Assembly: GCF_947497935.1 (NCBI RefSeq)
Contig: NZ_CANMIO010000029.1
Coordinates: forward strand, 1-34,270
Origin: an uncultured Shewanella sp.
GTDB lineage: Bacteria > Pseudomonadota > Gammaproteobacteria > Enterobacterales > Shewanellaceae
DNA length: 34,270 bases
Direction of reading: 5' to 3'
The notes beneath the pieces were generated by a model. It was not told where the DNA came from. It saw only the letters and a list, made by a program, of their open reading frames with translations, and ran no database searches. The position numbers were made by a program, and so were the translations under genes. Shown in pieces: positions 25,797-32,721 of this stretch; within the stretch, counting starts at the first letter, position 1, and the number at the start of each line of letters is the position of its first letter.

Positions 25797-26662
25797 TACC
25801 TAATCTCCTTTAACGGCTCATTAAGCTCGCTCAGCGATAATGCACGAACATCATCCCAGTCACTGCTTTGTGCCGCCTCCATGGCTTTAAACCCTAAGCC
25901 ACTCAAAAGTTCACGGCCTCTACTCGTCGTAGAAAGCGCTAGCAATTGCTTCATCAATTGATCTCGAGTTTCTTGAGTGACTCTTGGATGAGTCGCGATA
26001 GCATGTGGGGTGTAACCGGGGGTTTGCCATAGGATTTTAAGCTGCTTGGTGACATCACTGTCCATATTGTTAAAGGTACGCCCTACGCCGCCACCAGCAT
26101 CGACAAGCCCTTGAGCTACAGCAAGGTATACTGAGTCGTGGGAGCCGACATACTTAGTGCTATGAACTATCTTTTCTTGTTTTAAAATCGCTCGAGGAAT
26201 AACACTAGCCGCGAAAGCCGCTGGAGCCGGAAATGCTAATGACTTGCCATTAAGCTCCCTTAGTTCAGTTAACCCAGAGCCCTTCTTAACAACAATTAGC
26301 CCCCTCAGATATTTATCTTGCTCCTTAGCTAATGCAATGTAACCAGGAGACTCCTTAAACACAGTAAAATGATAAGGGTTCATATAGGCGATATCATACT
26401 CGCCCTTAGCTAAACGCATTTCAAAGGTCGGAATGTCTGGCGCAGTTGCAAATTGCAAATCAAATCTCGCATTTTGCGATAATTCAGCTAAAACCGGTGC
26501 CCACCCCTTAGCTAAGGTGCTAGCTGCCTGCTGGGGCACTACTCCAAAGGTTAACACCTTAGGTTCAACATCGGCTGCATTGATGGTCGCGCTAGAGTAA
26601 GTCATGAAAGTAACCCAATATAAAACAATGACTTTTGGAAACGAGCAAAATTTAGACATCAC
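25796..26662 (-). CDS. PhnD-like periplasmic binding protein, probable sensor subunit
   Basis: A 288-residue phosphate/phosphonate-type substrate-binding protein. After a signal peptide (about 1-29, ending NAADVEP) the family pattern follows: LTFGVVPQQAAS, WAPVLAELS, FEMRLAKGEYDIAYMNPYHF, ELNGKSLAFPAPAAFAAS, KYVGSHDSVYLAVAQG, and a C-terminal ETRDQLMKQLLAL segment. No permease or ATPase gene accompanies it. Instead its stop overlaps the start of the hybrid kinase. This points to ligand presentation to the kinase, as LuxP does for LuxQ, rather than to transport. The ligand is unknown. A sigma-54 promoter lies about 42 bp upstream. Confidence 0.85.
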   Translation of the reverse strand: MMSKFCSFPKVIVLYWVTFMTYSSATINAADVEPKVLTFGVVPQQAASTLAKGWAPVLAELSQNARFDLQFATAPDIPTFEMRLAKGEYDIAYMNPYHFTVFKESPGYIALAKEQDKYLRGLIVVKKGSGLTELRELNGKSLAFPAPAAFAASVIPRAILKQEKIVHSTKYVGSHDSVYLAVAQGLVDAGGGVGRTFNNMDSDVTKQLKILWQTPGYTPHAIATHPRVTQETRDQLMKQLLALSTTSRGRELLSGLGFKAMEAAQSSDWDDVRALSLSELNEPLKEIR

Positions 26663-26703
26663 ACTTCATTCCTAGCATCTGTTTAAATCCATTAATTAGA
26701 TAC

Positions 26704-26719
26704 AGCAATCCCTATGCCA
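26704..26719 (-). promoter_or_regulatory. sigma-54 promoter of the PhnD-like/kinase/regulator operon
   Basis: On the minus strand TGGCATAGGGATTGCT matches the -24/-12 consensus TGGCAC-N5-TTGCW in all the invariant GG and GC positions with exact spacing. The predicted transcription start is near 26693, giving a leader of about 31 nt before the ATG at 26662. The operon encodes a GAFTGA-containing activator, so autoactivation is likely. Confidence 0.75.
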
Positions 26720-26785
26720 AAACATGAATAGACAGAGTGACTCAGCTCCACGTAGGCGGAAAGCGGGTAAAAATCCAGAAATCAA

Positions 26786-26820
26786 CACCTTAAGGTGGAT
26801 GACTGGGAAGCAATTTGCTT
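26786..26820. promoter_or_regulatory. palindromes in the divergent region, candidate activator sites
   Basis: Two perfect palindromes lie 10 bp apart: CACCTTAAGGTG (26786-26797) and AAGCAA-T-TTGCTT (26808-26820). They lie about 100 and 120 bp upstream of the leftward sigma-54 start and about 145 and 125 bp upstream of the rightward one. This is the normal distance for enhancer sites of NtrC-class regulators. Binding by the local response regulator is inferred. Confidence 0.4.
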
Positions 26821-26911
26821 TTTGCTAAAAAGGCTGGGAATTTGAAGAGTTAGCTATTAATCAATCTGACAAACCCTTTATAAAGCATAGACATAATGAT
26901 TTATATTTGTC

Positions 26912-26927
26912 TGGCATAGAGTTTGCT
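26912..26927 (+). promoter_or_regulatory. sigma-54 promoter of the phosphatase/kinase unit
   Basis: TGGCATAGAGTTTGCT matches TGGCAC-N5-TTGCW at the invariant positions with exact spacing. The predicted start is near 26938, giving a 35-nt leader to the ATG at 26973. It shares TGGCATA with the divergent sigma-54 promoter at 26704-26719. Confidence 0.8.
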
Positions 26928-26972
26928 TCATTACGAAATACCTCAGTAACAGCCCGTGACGATAAGGTTGTG

Positions 26973-28250
26973 ATGACTATGTCTAAGACCCAAACCAAGG
27001 CTCGACCCCAGAACCAAACGAAAACGATACCTTTGAAGCTCATCCAGCAATATAAGATCATCGTAGTAGAAGACTGTAATAGCGAACGTTGCTTATTACT
27101 GAGTCTGCTCGAGTCAATGGGGTTTACGGCTCAAGGTTTTTCTAATGCCAAAGAGGCTATCGCGCTGCTTCAGCATGAACATGTGGATATGGTTATTACC
27201 GACTGGATGATGCCTAACTTCAGCGGCATTGAGTTATGTAAACTTATAAAATCAATGAGTTGCTCACCATATACCATATTACTTACGGGGAATAATCAAA
27301 ATGCGCATCTAATAGAAGGCATCGAGTCTGGGGCGGATGACTTTATTGCTAAGCCCTTCCATAGTGGCGTTCTGAAAGTGAGGATCCTTGCAGGCCTTCG
27401 CATCATAGAGATGCAACGAAAATTAGAAAGTCGCAATCAAGCGCTCAATAAGTTGCTTATAAAGGAGCAAGGTTATCTTAATAACCTTAGACACGACCTC
27501 TCCCTCGCCGCTCAACTGCAACGCGCCCTGCTACCTAAAAACTCCGATTTAACTCAAGGCTGGCGAGTCACAACGGAGTTTAAGCCAGCTCAAGATCTCG
27601 CAGGAGATCTGTTTCAATGTTTCAATATAGATCAGCAGCATATCGGTTTTTACCTATTGGACGTAAGCGGCCATGGTACGGCGGCATCGATGCTAAGCTT
27701 TACCTTAGCCCACCACTTATCTAGCAGCCAACAAGTCTGGCAGTCACTTGATTTAGCAATGATAACTAACAATCTCAATCGAGAGTTTGACGATCCTGAG
27801 CGGTGCGGGCGATTTGCGACTCTACTTATCGGCATCGCAAACACCAAGAGCGGAGAGGTAGAGATCATCAACGCAGGGCACCCTTCTCCTATCATAGTAG
27901 GCCCTCATGGAGCCAAATTTGTCGATGCTAGCTACGTAAAATCACAGCTTCCAATAGGAATAAATAAACAGCACAGCTACCACAGCCAGCGCTTCACCTT
28001 AGAGAAAGAAGAACAGCTTTTGCTCTATTCTGATGGCATCTATGAATGCCGCCATAGCAAGTTCGGCAGTTATGGACTGCCAAAATTACTGAAAAATATC
28101 AGTGATGCTAGAGCATTACCCGCAGAAAAGTTATTGCACTACCTCTGCTATAGCACCGAGCTTTGGCAAGAAAAACAAGCGCAGGACGATATCTCTTTAA
28201 TGCTGATCTCAACCACGACGAATTTGCCCCATTGTGATTCAAAAATTTAA
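26973..28250 (+). CDS. response regulator with PP2C (RsbU/SpoIIE-type) phosphatase domain
   Basis: A 425-residue protein. The receiver (about 24-145) has acidic pair VVEDC, phosphoacceptor Asp in ITDWMMPNFSG, T in LLTG and K in AKPF. A coiled linker (about 150-190, LESRNQALNKLLIKEQGYL) is followed by a PP2C-type phosphatase domain (about 195-415) with metal-binding LAGDLFQCF, LDVSGHGTAASM and the C-terminal QDDISLMLI. It should dephosphorylate the STAS protein encoded at 29603 under control of receiver phosphorylation. I chose the ATG at 26973 because AAGG lies 5 nt upstream and because longer versions (from a TTG at 26907) would begin inside the sigma-54 promoter. Its 3' end is duplicated downstream. 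Confidence 0.92.
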   Translation: MTMSKTQTKARPQNQTKTIPLKLIQQYKIIVVEDCNSERCLLLSLLESMGFTAQGFSNAKEAIALLQHEHVDMVITDWMMPNFSGIELCKLIKSMSCSPYTILLTGNNQNAHLIEGIESGADDFIAKPFHSGVLKVRILAGLRIIEMQRKLESRNQALNKLLIKEQGYLNNLRHDLSLAAQLQRALLPKNSDLTQGWRVTTEFKPAQDLAGDLFQCFNIDQQHIGFYLLDVSGHGTAASMLSFTLAHHLSSSQQVWQSLDLAMITNNLNREFDDPERCGRFATLLIGIANTKSGEVEIINAGHPSPIIVGPHGAKFVDASYVKSQLPIGINKQHSYHSQRFTLEKEEQLLLYSDGIYECRHSKFGSYGLPKLLKNISDARALPAEKLLHYLCYSTELWQEKQAQDDISLMLISTTTNLPHCDSKI

Positions 28251-28557
28251 GGAAACACTATGAATCGCCTACAGTTTAATCTCGACAGAAAGATTATGGC
28301 CAAACGTTCCATAAGCAGAGAGATAGAGCTCTTTATTCGCAGAATAAGTTATTGCACTACCTTTGCTATAGCACCCAGCTTTGGCAAGAAAAACAAGCGC
28401 AGGATGATATCTCTTTAATGCTGATCTCAACCACGACGAATTTACCCCATTGTGATTCTAAAATTTAAGGAAACACTATGAATAGCCTACAATTTAACCT
28501 CGACAGAAAGATTATGGCCAAACATTCCATAAGCAGAGAGATAGAGCAGTTTATGCT
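28122..28557 (+). repeat. tandem duplication of about 218 bp across the phosphatase-kinase junction
   Basis: Two diverged copies, 28122-28338 and 28339-28557, each contain the phosphatase gene 3' end, the 9-bp spacer with its ribosome-binding site, and the first 26-27 codons of the RsbW-type gene. The word GCAGAA occurs at 28122, 28339 and 28558, exactly at the three boundaries, so the duplication probably arose by microhomology. Both parent genes stay intact outside it. Confidence 0.93.
28260..28418 (+). pseudogene. truncated first copy of the RsbW-type kinase gene
   Basis: The frame starts MNRLQFNLDRKIMAKRSISR, nearly identical to the intact protein at 28478. After about 27 codons it runs out of frame into the duplicated phosphatase 3' end and stops after 52 residues. 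It keeps a ribosome-binding site (TTAAGGAAACACT) and could be translated, but it lacks the ATP-binding site and cannot be an active kinase. Confidence 0.85.
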
Positions 28558-28867
28558 GCAGAATCAGGTGTCCGATACCAAGCGATTTAAGGTCATTACT
28601 TGTGTCTTGGAGGCTATCTCCAACGTTTTTACCCACGCAACTCCCAAGCTAAACTCTCTAATTATCATTTTGCACTGTGATCATCAGCAAGTCGTCATCG
28701 ATCTACTTGATAGCTCTCGGATGCAGGCTATAAAGGCTCCAACAGATTGCCCCCACGCCAAAGCGACCTCAGGGAGAGGACTTTGGATCATCAATAGTTG
28801 GATGGACAACGTTCGCCTACAAGAAACCGTTGCAGGCACCCATCTGCAATTTAGTTTATCGATATAG
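28478..28867 (+). CDS. RsbW-like anti-sigma/anti-STAS serine kinase (HATPase_c_2)
   Basis: A 129-residue GHKL-type ATPase domain of the RsbW/SpoIIAB kind, with N box EAISNVFTHA (about 46-55), D-containing VVIDLLDSS and G box SGRGLWII (about 98-105). Length is that of a stand-alone kinase domain. In partner-switching systems such a kinase phosphorylates the STAS protein, opposing the PP2C phosphatase; both partners are encoded next to it. The true anti-sigma target, if any, is not evident, and control of the STAS protein alone, as in the V. fischeri SypE-SypA pair, is plausible. The ribosome-binding site is AAGGAAAC. A CTAG repeat begins two bases after the stop. Confidence 0.88.
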   Translation: MNSLQFNLDRKIMAKHSISREIEQFMLQNQVSDTKRFKVITCVLEAISNVFTHATPKLNSLIIILHCDHQQVVIDLLDSSRMQAIKAPTDCPHAKATSGRGLWIINSWMDNVRLQETVAGTHLQFSLSI

Positions 28868-28868
28868 G

Positions 28869-29310
28869 TTTAAAAGAAGGTTCTAGGTTCTAGGACGTTC
28901 GCAAGCTCACTACGAGGACGGCCTTCGGCCTGCGAGGAAATCAAAAGCAAAACAGTGTTGCTTTCAACCTTGCAGCTCTTTGCTTTAATCTTCTTAGCTT
29001 TTTACCTAGAACCTAGAAGTCGCAACGCGACGCTCTCGAAGTGACGTAGTCACGCTCTATAAGCGTAGCGCCCTTCTCAGCCTCAACCGTCAGCGAAGCG
29101 TTCTGAAAGTGAGCCCGCGAACGTTCCGTTAACCGTAAGGCCGCAGGCCGCTCCGCTTTTCCGTCTTTGCTTTAACCTAGAACCTTCTTTTCCTAACACC
29201 TAGGACCTTCTATCGCTTTTCCGGCTCTTCCGTCTCAGCTTGCCCATCTTTGCTTTAACCTAGGACCTGCTTTTCCTAGGACCTTCTCAGCCTTTAACCT
29301 GCTTTTCCCC
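28869..29310. repeat. CTAG-rich interspersed repeat (copy 4, longest)
   Basis: It starts TTTAAAAGAAGGTTCTAGG right after the kinase gene stop. The core CTAGGACGTTCGCAAGCTCA (28890-28937) with the GGCCTTCGGCC hairpin is followed by repeated blocks: AACCTAGAACCT, GTGAGCCCGCGAACGTTCCG, AAGGCCGCAGGCCG, CCGTCTTTGCTTTAACCTAG. It fills the 730-bp gap between the kinase and STAS genes up to the sigma-54 promoter region. Confidence 0.88.
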
Positions 29311-29329
29311 CTTTCCCATTTTGCATCGC

Positions 29330-29342
29330 AAATAAAGAAGGC
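29330..29342. promoter_or_regulatory. palindrome upstream of the exopolysaccharide sigma-54 promoter
   Basis: TTTGC-ATC-GCAAA is a perfect 5-bp-arm dyad about 100 bp upstream of the predicted start at 29437, a usual enhancer distance. It resembles, but does not equal, the LuxO site TTGCA-W3-TGCAA. Binding by the local sigma-54 regulator is a guess. Confidence 0.3.
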
Positions 29343-29410
29343 AGTTCACAAACACACCTAACAACAACCGTGAAACGCATAAAACCCTATAAATACAGCA
29401 GGGTATAAAT

Positions 29411-29426
29411 TGGCCTTAGAGTTGCA
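29411..29426 (+). promoter_or_regulatory. sigma-54 promoter of the STAS-export-polymerase operon
   Basis: TGGCCTTAGAGTTGCA has the invariant GG and GC with exact -24/-12 spacing and a complete TTGCA. The predicted start is near 29437, leaving a leader of about 166 nt before the STAS gene. It lies just beyond the CTAG repeat, so promoter and possible enhancer are preserved. Confidence 0.75.
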
Positions 29427-29570
29427 ACATCTATTACAAGTAAACTTATAAGTCAGAATATTAATGAGAGCGTGATTAAAGATTCTTGTAAACGTATAAC
29501 CAGAGCATGAATAAAAATAGTCAGTGAGTAACGGCTCAACAAACTCCAGTAACAGTTCAGATAACCAAAC

Positions 29571-29589
29571 AAAATGCCTGATGCATTTT
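29571..29589 (+). promoter_or_regulatory. leader hairpin abutting the STAS ribosome-binding site
   Basis: A perfect 7-bp stem AAAATGC-CTGAT-GCATTTT is followed by TAAGGA, the ribosome-binding site of the STAS gene. It could affect translation initiation or act as a weak attenuator in the 166-nt leader. The structure is visible; the role is inferred. Confidence 0.35.
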
Positions 29590-29602
29590 TAAGGACGGCG
29601 AT

Positions 29603-29968
29603 ATGACTTTCTCTCAATTACCACAAAATAATGCCTGTAAAATTACTCTGCCTGCTGAGGTCATAATGACTCAAACACCCACACTCAGAGCCGCAATCTT
29701 ACAACAAATCGATGCCGGGATGACCCAACTCGTGATTGATTTACACAAGGTTGAATATATCGATTCGAGTGGCCTTTCAGTGCTTATCTCTGCCTTAAAT
29801 CGAGTCGAGAAGGATAATGGTGAAATCGTATTACTCTCTCCAACTGCAGGCGTACGCTCACTCATTGAATTGACGCGTTTACATCAGATCTTCGCTATCT
29901 ATGAAGAGGAAGCCGCAGCTATAGATTACATCTGCAATGAGCTTACTAACAATCAAGCGGCGCAATAG
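29603..29968 (+). CDS. STAS-domain anti-sigma-factor antagonist (SypA/RsbV-like)
   Basis: A 121-residue single STAS domain. The phosphorylatable serine region reads VEYIDSSGLSVLI (about residues 49-61), matching the conserved D-S-S-G-L motif of RsbV/SpoIIAA and SypA. LVIDLHKV precedes it and a helix-rich C-terminus follows. It should be phosphorylated by the RsbW-like kinase and dephosphorylated by the PP2C regulator. As first gene of a polysaccharide operon it mirrors sypA of V. fischeri, where unphosphorylated SypA promotes biofilm. The start has AAGGA 7 nt upstream. Confidence 0.93.
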   Translation: MTFSQLPQNNACKITLPAEVIMTQTPTLRAAILQQIDAGMTQLVIDLHKVEYIDSSGLSVLISALNRVEKDNGEIVLLSPTAGVRSLIELTRLHQIFAIYEEEAAAIDYICNELTNNQAAQ

Positions 29969-29979
29969 GGAGTAATGCT

Positions 29980-31287
29980 ATGGGTCATACTCACAATGTC
30001 CTGACTAGAGGCCTAGAGACGCAACAAAAAGCAGATACAACCAACAAGGCTTTAGCCCTTGCGCTGATGACTTGTCTGTTTGCATTCCTGCTAACAGCTT
30101 GCGTTACTCCTCAACGTCCTGAAAAGGATGCTATCTGTGCAGGTAGCAGTGAAGACAACCTGACTCAGTGTCATTTCTATGATAGTGACACTCCCTATAT
30201 GCGCAGTAACAAAACGGCTCACGCAGCAAGCTCCCAGCTTCAAGCGTCTCACAAACTAACAGGCAATACATGGCTGATGTACGCTGGTCAGTCACAGCAG
30301 TCGCTACACCAACCGCAAAATATTCGCCTTTCAGTTGGTGACAAACTTAAGATCCTTGTGCTCAATGGGGAAGAATTCAGTGGTGATGTTGAAGTGAATA
30401 ACGATGGCTACATCTACTTACCTTTTCTGCAACCTATCCATGCCAAAGGATTAGATATTAGTCAGTTAACCCGTTCAATAGAGCAATACCTGGTCGATGA
30501 AGAGTTTATGCTTAAAAAAAGCGTCCACTTAAGCATAACCCCATTAAAATGGGCCCCGGTTGAAGTCACTGTTTCTGGCGGAGTATTTGAACCAGGCCAA
30601 CATTTGATCAATGTCAAATCTGACCTTGAAATCATCGATGATGACGGTGGACACAGTGGCGATCAAGCCGCCAAACGCACTATAGCATCGGCGCTCAGAG
30701 CATCTGGTGGCGTGCGCCCTGATGCAGACATCACTGCGGTTACAGTGATAAGAGAGCAGCATAGTTTTACCCTCGATTTATCCGGTGTGCTCCACGGATA
30801 CCCAGTACCAAAAATCACCTTGATGTCGGGAGATCATATCCACGTGCCACAACATGATTATTTCGACGATGCACTAGCTCGCCCCTCACAGATCACTGTG
30901 CCAGGTATTCGAGTCTTCATATCAAACCTGACCCAACCTGCCTCGAGTAATGCTCAATCCGCCGTCGATACCGATGCGACTCGCTTTCCTTATGGTACTC
31001 GCCTGTTAAGCGGCGCTATCGCGGCAAACTGTGTCGGCGGCGCGCAATCAACCAATGCCAGTCGACATCTATTACTGATCACAAAAAACCCTTTAACCGC
31101 TCAAGTTGATGTGGTTGAACGCTCAATGGACAGCTTAATTAGGCATTCTTGGGAAACGGGGATGAACCCAATATTAATGCCTGGAGATGGCATCGCTTGT
31201 TACGACTCCCGGGTCACCAATATTCGAGAAATTGCACGCAGCATAACCGAAGTGCTTGTCCCCGCAACCCTACTTGAGTTGCTATAA
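29980..31287 (+). CDS. Wza-like polysaccharide export lipoprotein
   Basis: A 435-residue outer-membrane export protein. A long N-terminal leader ends in a lipobox, FLLTAC (Cys about residue 41), giving a lipoprotein. The Poly_export domain follows (LSVGDKLKILVLNGEEFSG...VNNDGYIYLPFLQPIHAKG), then SLBB-like segments (VEVTVSGGVFEPGQHLI and the GVRPDADITAVTVIR region). The C-terminal part has a second export-type segment, ILMPGDGIACYDSR. It forms the outer-membrane channel for exopolysaccharide. It begins 11 bp after the STAS gene with AGGGAG upstream, and is clearly in the same operon. Confidence 0.88.
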   Translation: MGHTHNVLTRGLETQQKADTTNKALALALMTCLFAFLLTACVTPQRPEKDAICAGSSEDNLTQCHFYDSDTPYMRSNKTAHAASSQLQASHKLTGNTWLMYAGQSQQSLHQPQNIRLSVGDKLKILVLNGEEFSGDVEVNNDGYIYLPFLQPIHAKGLDISQLTRSIEQYLVDEEFMLKKSVHLSITPLKWAPVEVTVSGGVFEPGQHLINVKSDLEIIDDDGGHSGDQAAKRTIASALRASGGVRPDADITAVTVIREQHSFTLDLSGVLHGYPVPKITLMSGDHIHVPQHDYFDDALARPSQITVPGIRVFISNLTQPASSNAQSAVDTDATRFPYGTRLLSGAIAANCVGGAQSTNASRHLLLITKNPLTAQVDVVERSMDSLIRHSWETGMNPILMPGDGIACYDSRVTNIREIARSITEVLVPATLLELL

Positions 31288-31314
31288 AAGCAACAATGCT
31301 TATAGGAGACGATA

Positions 31315-32721
31315 ATGACTAAACACTCCTACAGCCCGCTTATGTGGTTAAAACACTACTTTGTAAACGGTAGCCAGCTATCGACGACAAAGAGAAAGCG
31401 TGCCTATCTCATTGTCACCTCTCTTTGCTTGCTTGCGATCTGGTTTCTAGTGCTGCTATTTACACTTTTAAGCCCCAGTCGTTATATCAGCCAATGGATC
31501 CTGATACTCCCTGGCGCGGGAGCTGGCGCCTTGGTGAGCCTAGACAGTGTAGGGCAAGCCAATAGCTCCACTAACTCACCCTATGCAAGTAGTGCCATTG
31601 ACCCTAGGGTCAACTACAAGTCGATTTCAACCAGTAAGACTCTAATCAATGCAGCGGCGAAAACATTACATCTTAAGGGGAGCGAATTTGGCATGCCAAA
31701 GTTAAAGCTGCCTAACCAAACCGGGCTGATGCAGTTTAGTATTAAAGCGACTACAGCAAAGGCTGCACAGCAAAAAGCCTGGGCCCATTATCACAGTTTA
31801 CAAGCATTACTGGCAGAGTTGCGTCGTGACGAAATTGAGCAACGTGAGGATGCTATTCGCGTTGGCATGGCCACTTTTGCTAATAAAGTGAATTTAACAC
31901 AGACCAAATTACTCGAGTTTCAATCGGAGCATGGCCTAGTATCACTCGACCAGTTTAAAGAGCTCGCCTTAACCATGGAAAGACTAAGACATAACAAGGT
32001 CAATTTGGTCTCCGAACTACAAGGCGTTAAAGCTAGCCAAAAGATGCTTGAAATTCACTTAGGCTTAACACCTAAACAGGCGGCAGGACTGCTGACACTC
32101 AAAAATGATCAACTGTTCCAGCAATTACTGATCAGCTATACCAATGTAAGTGCGACATTGGCCGAGTACCGCAGTCGATTTGGCAAGCGTCACCCTAAAG
32201 TCGTGACCTACAAGAACGAACAATCCTCTATTCTGCTCGCTCTGAGTAGCCGCTGTAAAAATCTGCTTGGTTATAACGATAAGCGTCTGATGTTAATGCT
32301 ATCGGCTGATGACTTAGATGGCCGCGCTCAACTTATGCAGGAATTACTCTCACTCAACACCCGAGCCGAAGGACTTAGGCACCGAATTGATGCCCTGTCT
32401 GAGCAGATCCATGATTGGGACCATAGGTTCAACGACAGCAATGACGATGCCGCCAAGCTCGAAGGCCTGCAACGGGAGCATCAAGTCGCGACTGCGGTAT
32501 TTACTTCCGCACTGGCAAAAATGGACCTAGGTAAGGCCGATATCTATGCAGCCTATCCATTACTGCAGCTGATGGCCGCACCATCATTAGCAGAAGAGCC
32601 CGATAACTTACGCAGCCTGCTAGCAATCGTCGGGGGGATTGCCGCTTCAATTTCACTATTCACAGGAATGGGCATGCTATGGATCCGCAAACCTATACTC
32701 CAGAAAATTCTGACGAATTAA
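31315..32721 (+). CDS. Wzz/GumC-like polysaccharide chain-length determinant
   Basis: A 468-residue inner-membrane co-polymerase. TM1 is near residues 30-52 (YLIVTSLCLLAIWFLVLLF) and TM2 near the C-terminus (LLAIVGGIAASISLFTGMGML). In between is a long periplasmic domain with coiled-coil segments (about 190-260 and 330-400). The usual KSISTSKTLINAAAKTL and RYISQ-like motifs of the Wzz family are visible. No C-terminal tyrosine kinase is attached. It sets chain length and couples synthesis to the export channel encoded just upstream. Its 3' end overlaps the next gene by 43 bp. Confidence 0.85.
   Translation: MTKHSYSPLMWLKHYFVNGSQLSTTKRKRAYLIVTSLCLLAIWFLVLLFTLLSPSRYISQWILILPGAGAGALVSLDSVGQANSSTNSPYASSAIDPRVNYKSISTSKTLINAAAKTLHLKGSEFGMPKLKLPNQTGLMQFSIKATTAKAAQQKAWAHYHSLQALLAELRRDEIEQREDAIRVGMATFANKVNLTQTKLLEFQSEHGLVSLDQFKELALTMERLRHNKVNLVSELQGVKASQKMLEIHLGLTPKQAAGLLTLKNDQLFQQLLISYTNVSATLAEYRSRFGKRHPKVVTYKNEQSSILLALSSRCKNLLGYNDKRLMLMLSADDLDGRAQLMQELLSLNTRAEGLRHRIDALSEQIHDWDHRFNDSNDDAAKLEGLQREHQVATAVFTSALAKMDLGKADIYAAYPLLQLMAAPSLAEEPDNLRSLLAIVGGIAASISLFTGMGMLWIRKPILQKILTN

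Noticed and set aside
25796..26662. Phosphonate ABC transport operon
   Set aside because: Only the binding protein is present; the adjacent gene is a histidine kinase with overlapping start, not a permease or ATPase.
28260..28418. A functional second small protein gene upstream of the RsbW-like kinase
   Set aside because: The frame is the duplicated 5' end of the kinase gene running out of frame into duplicated phosphatase sequence; no ATP-binding motifs remain.
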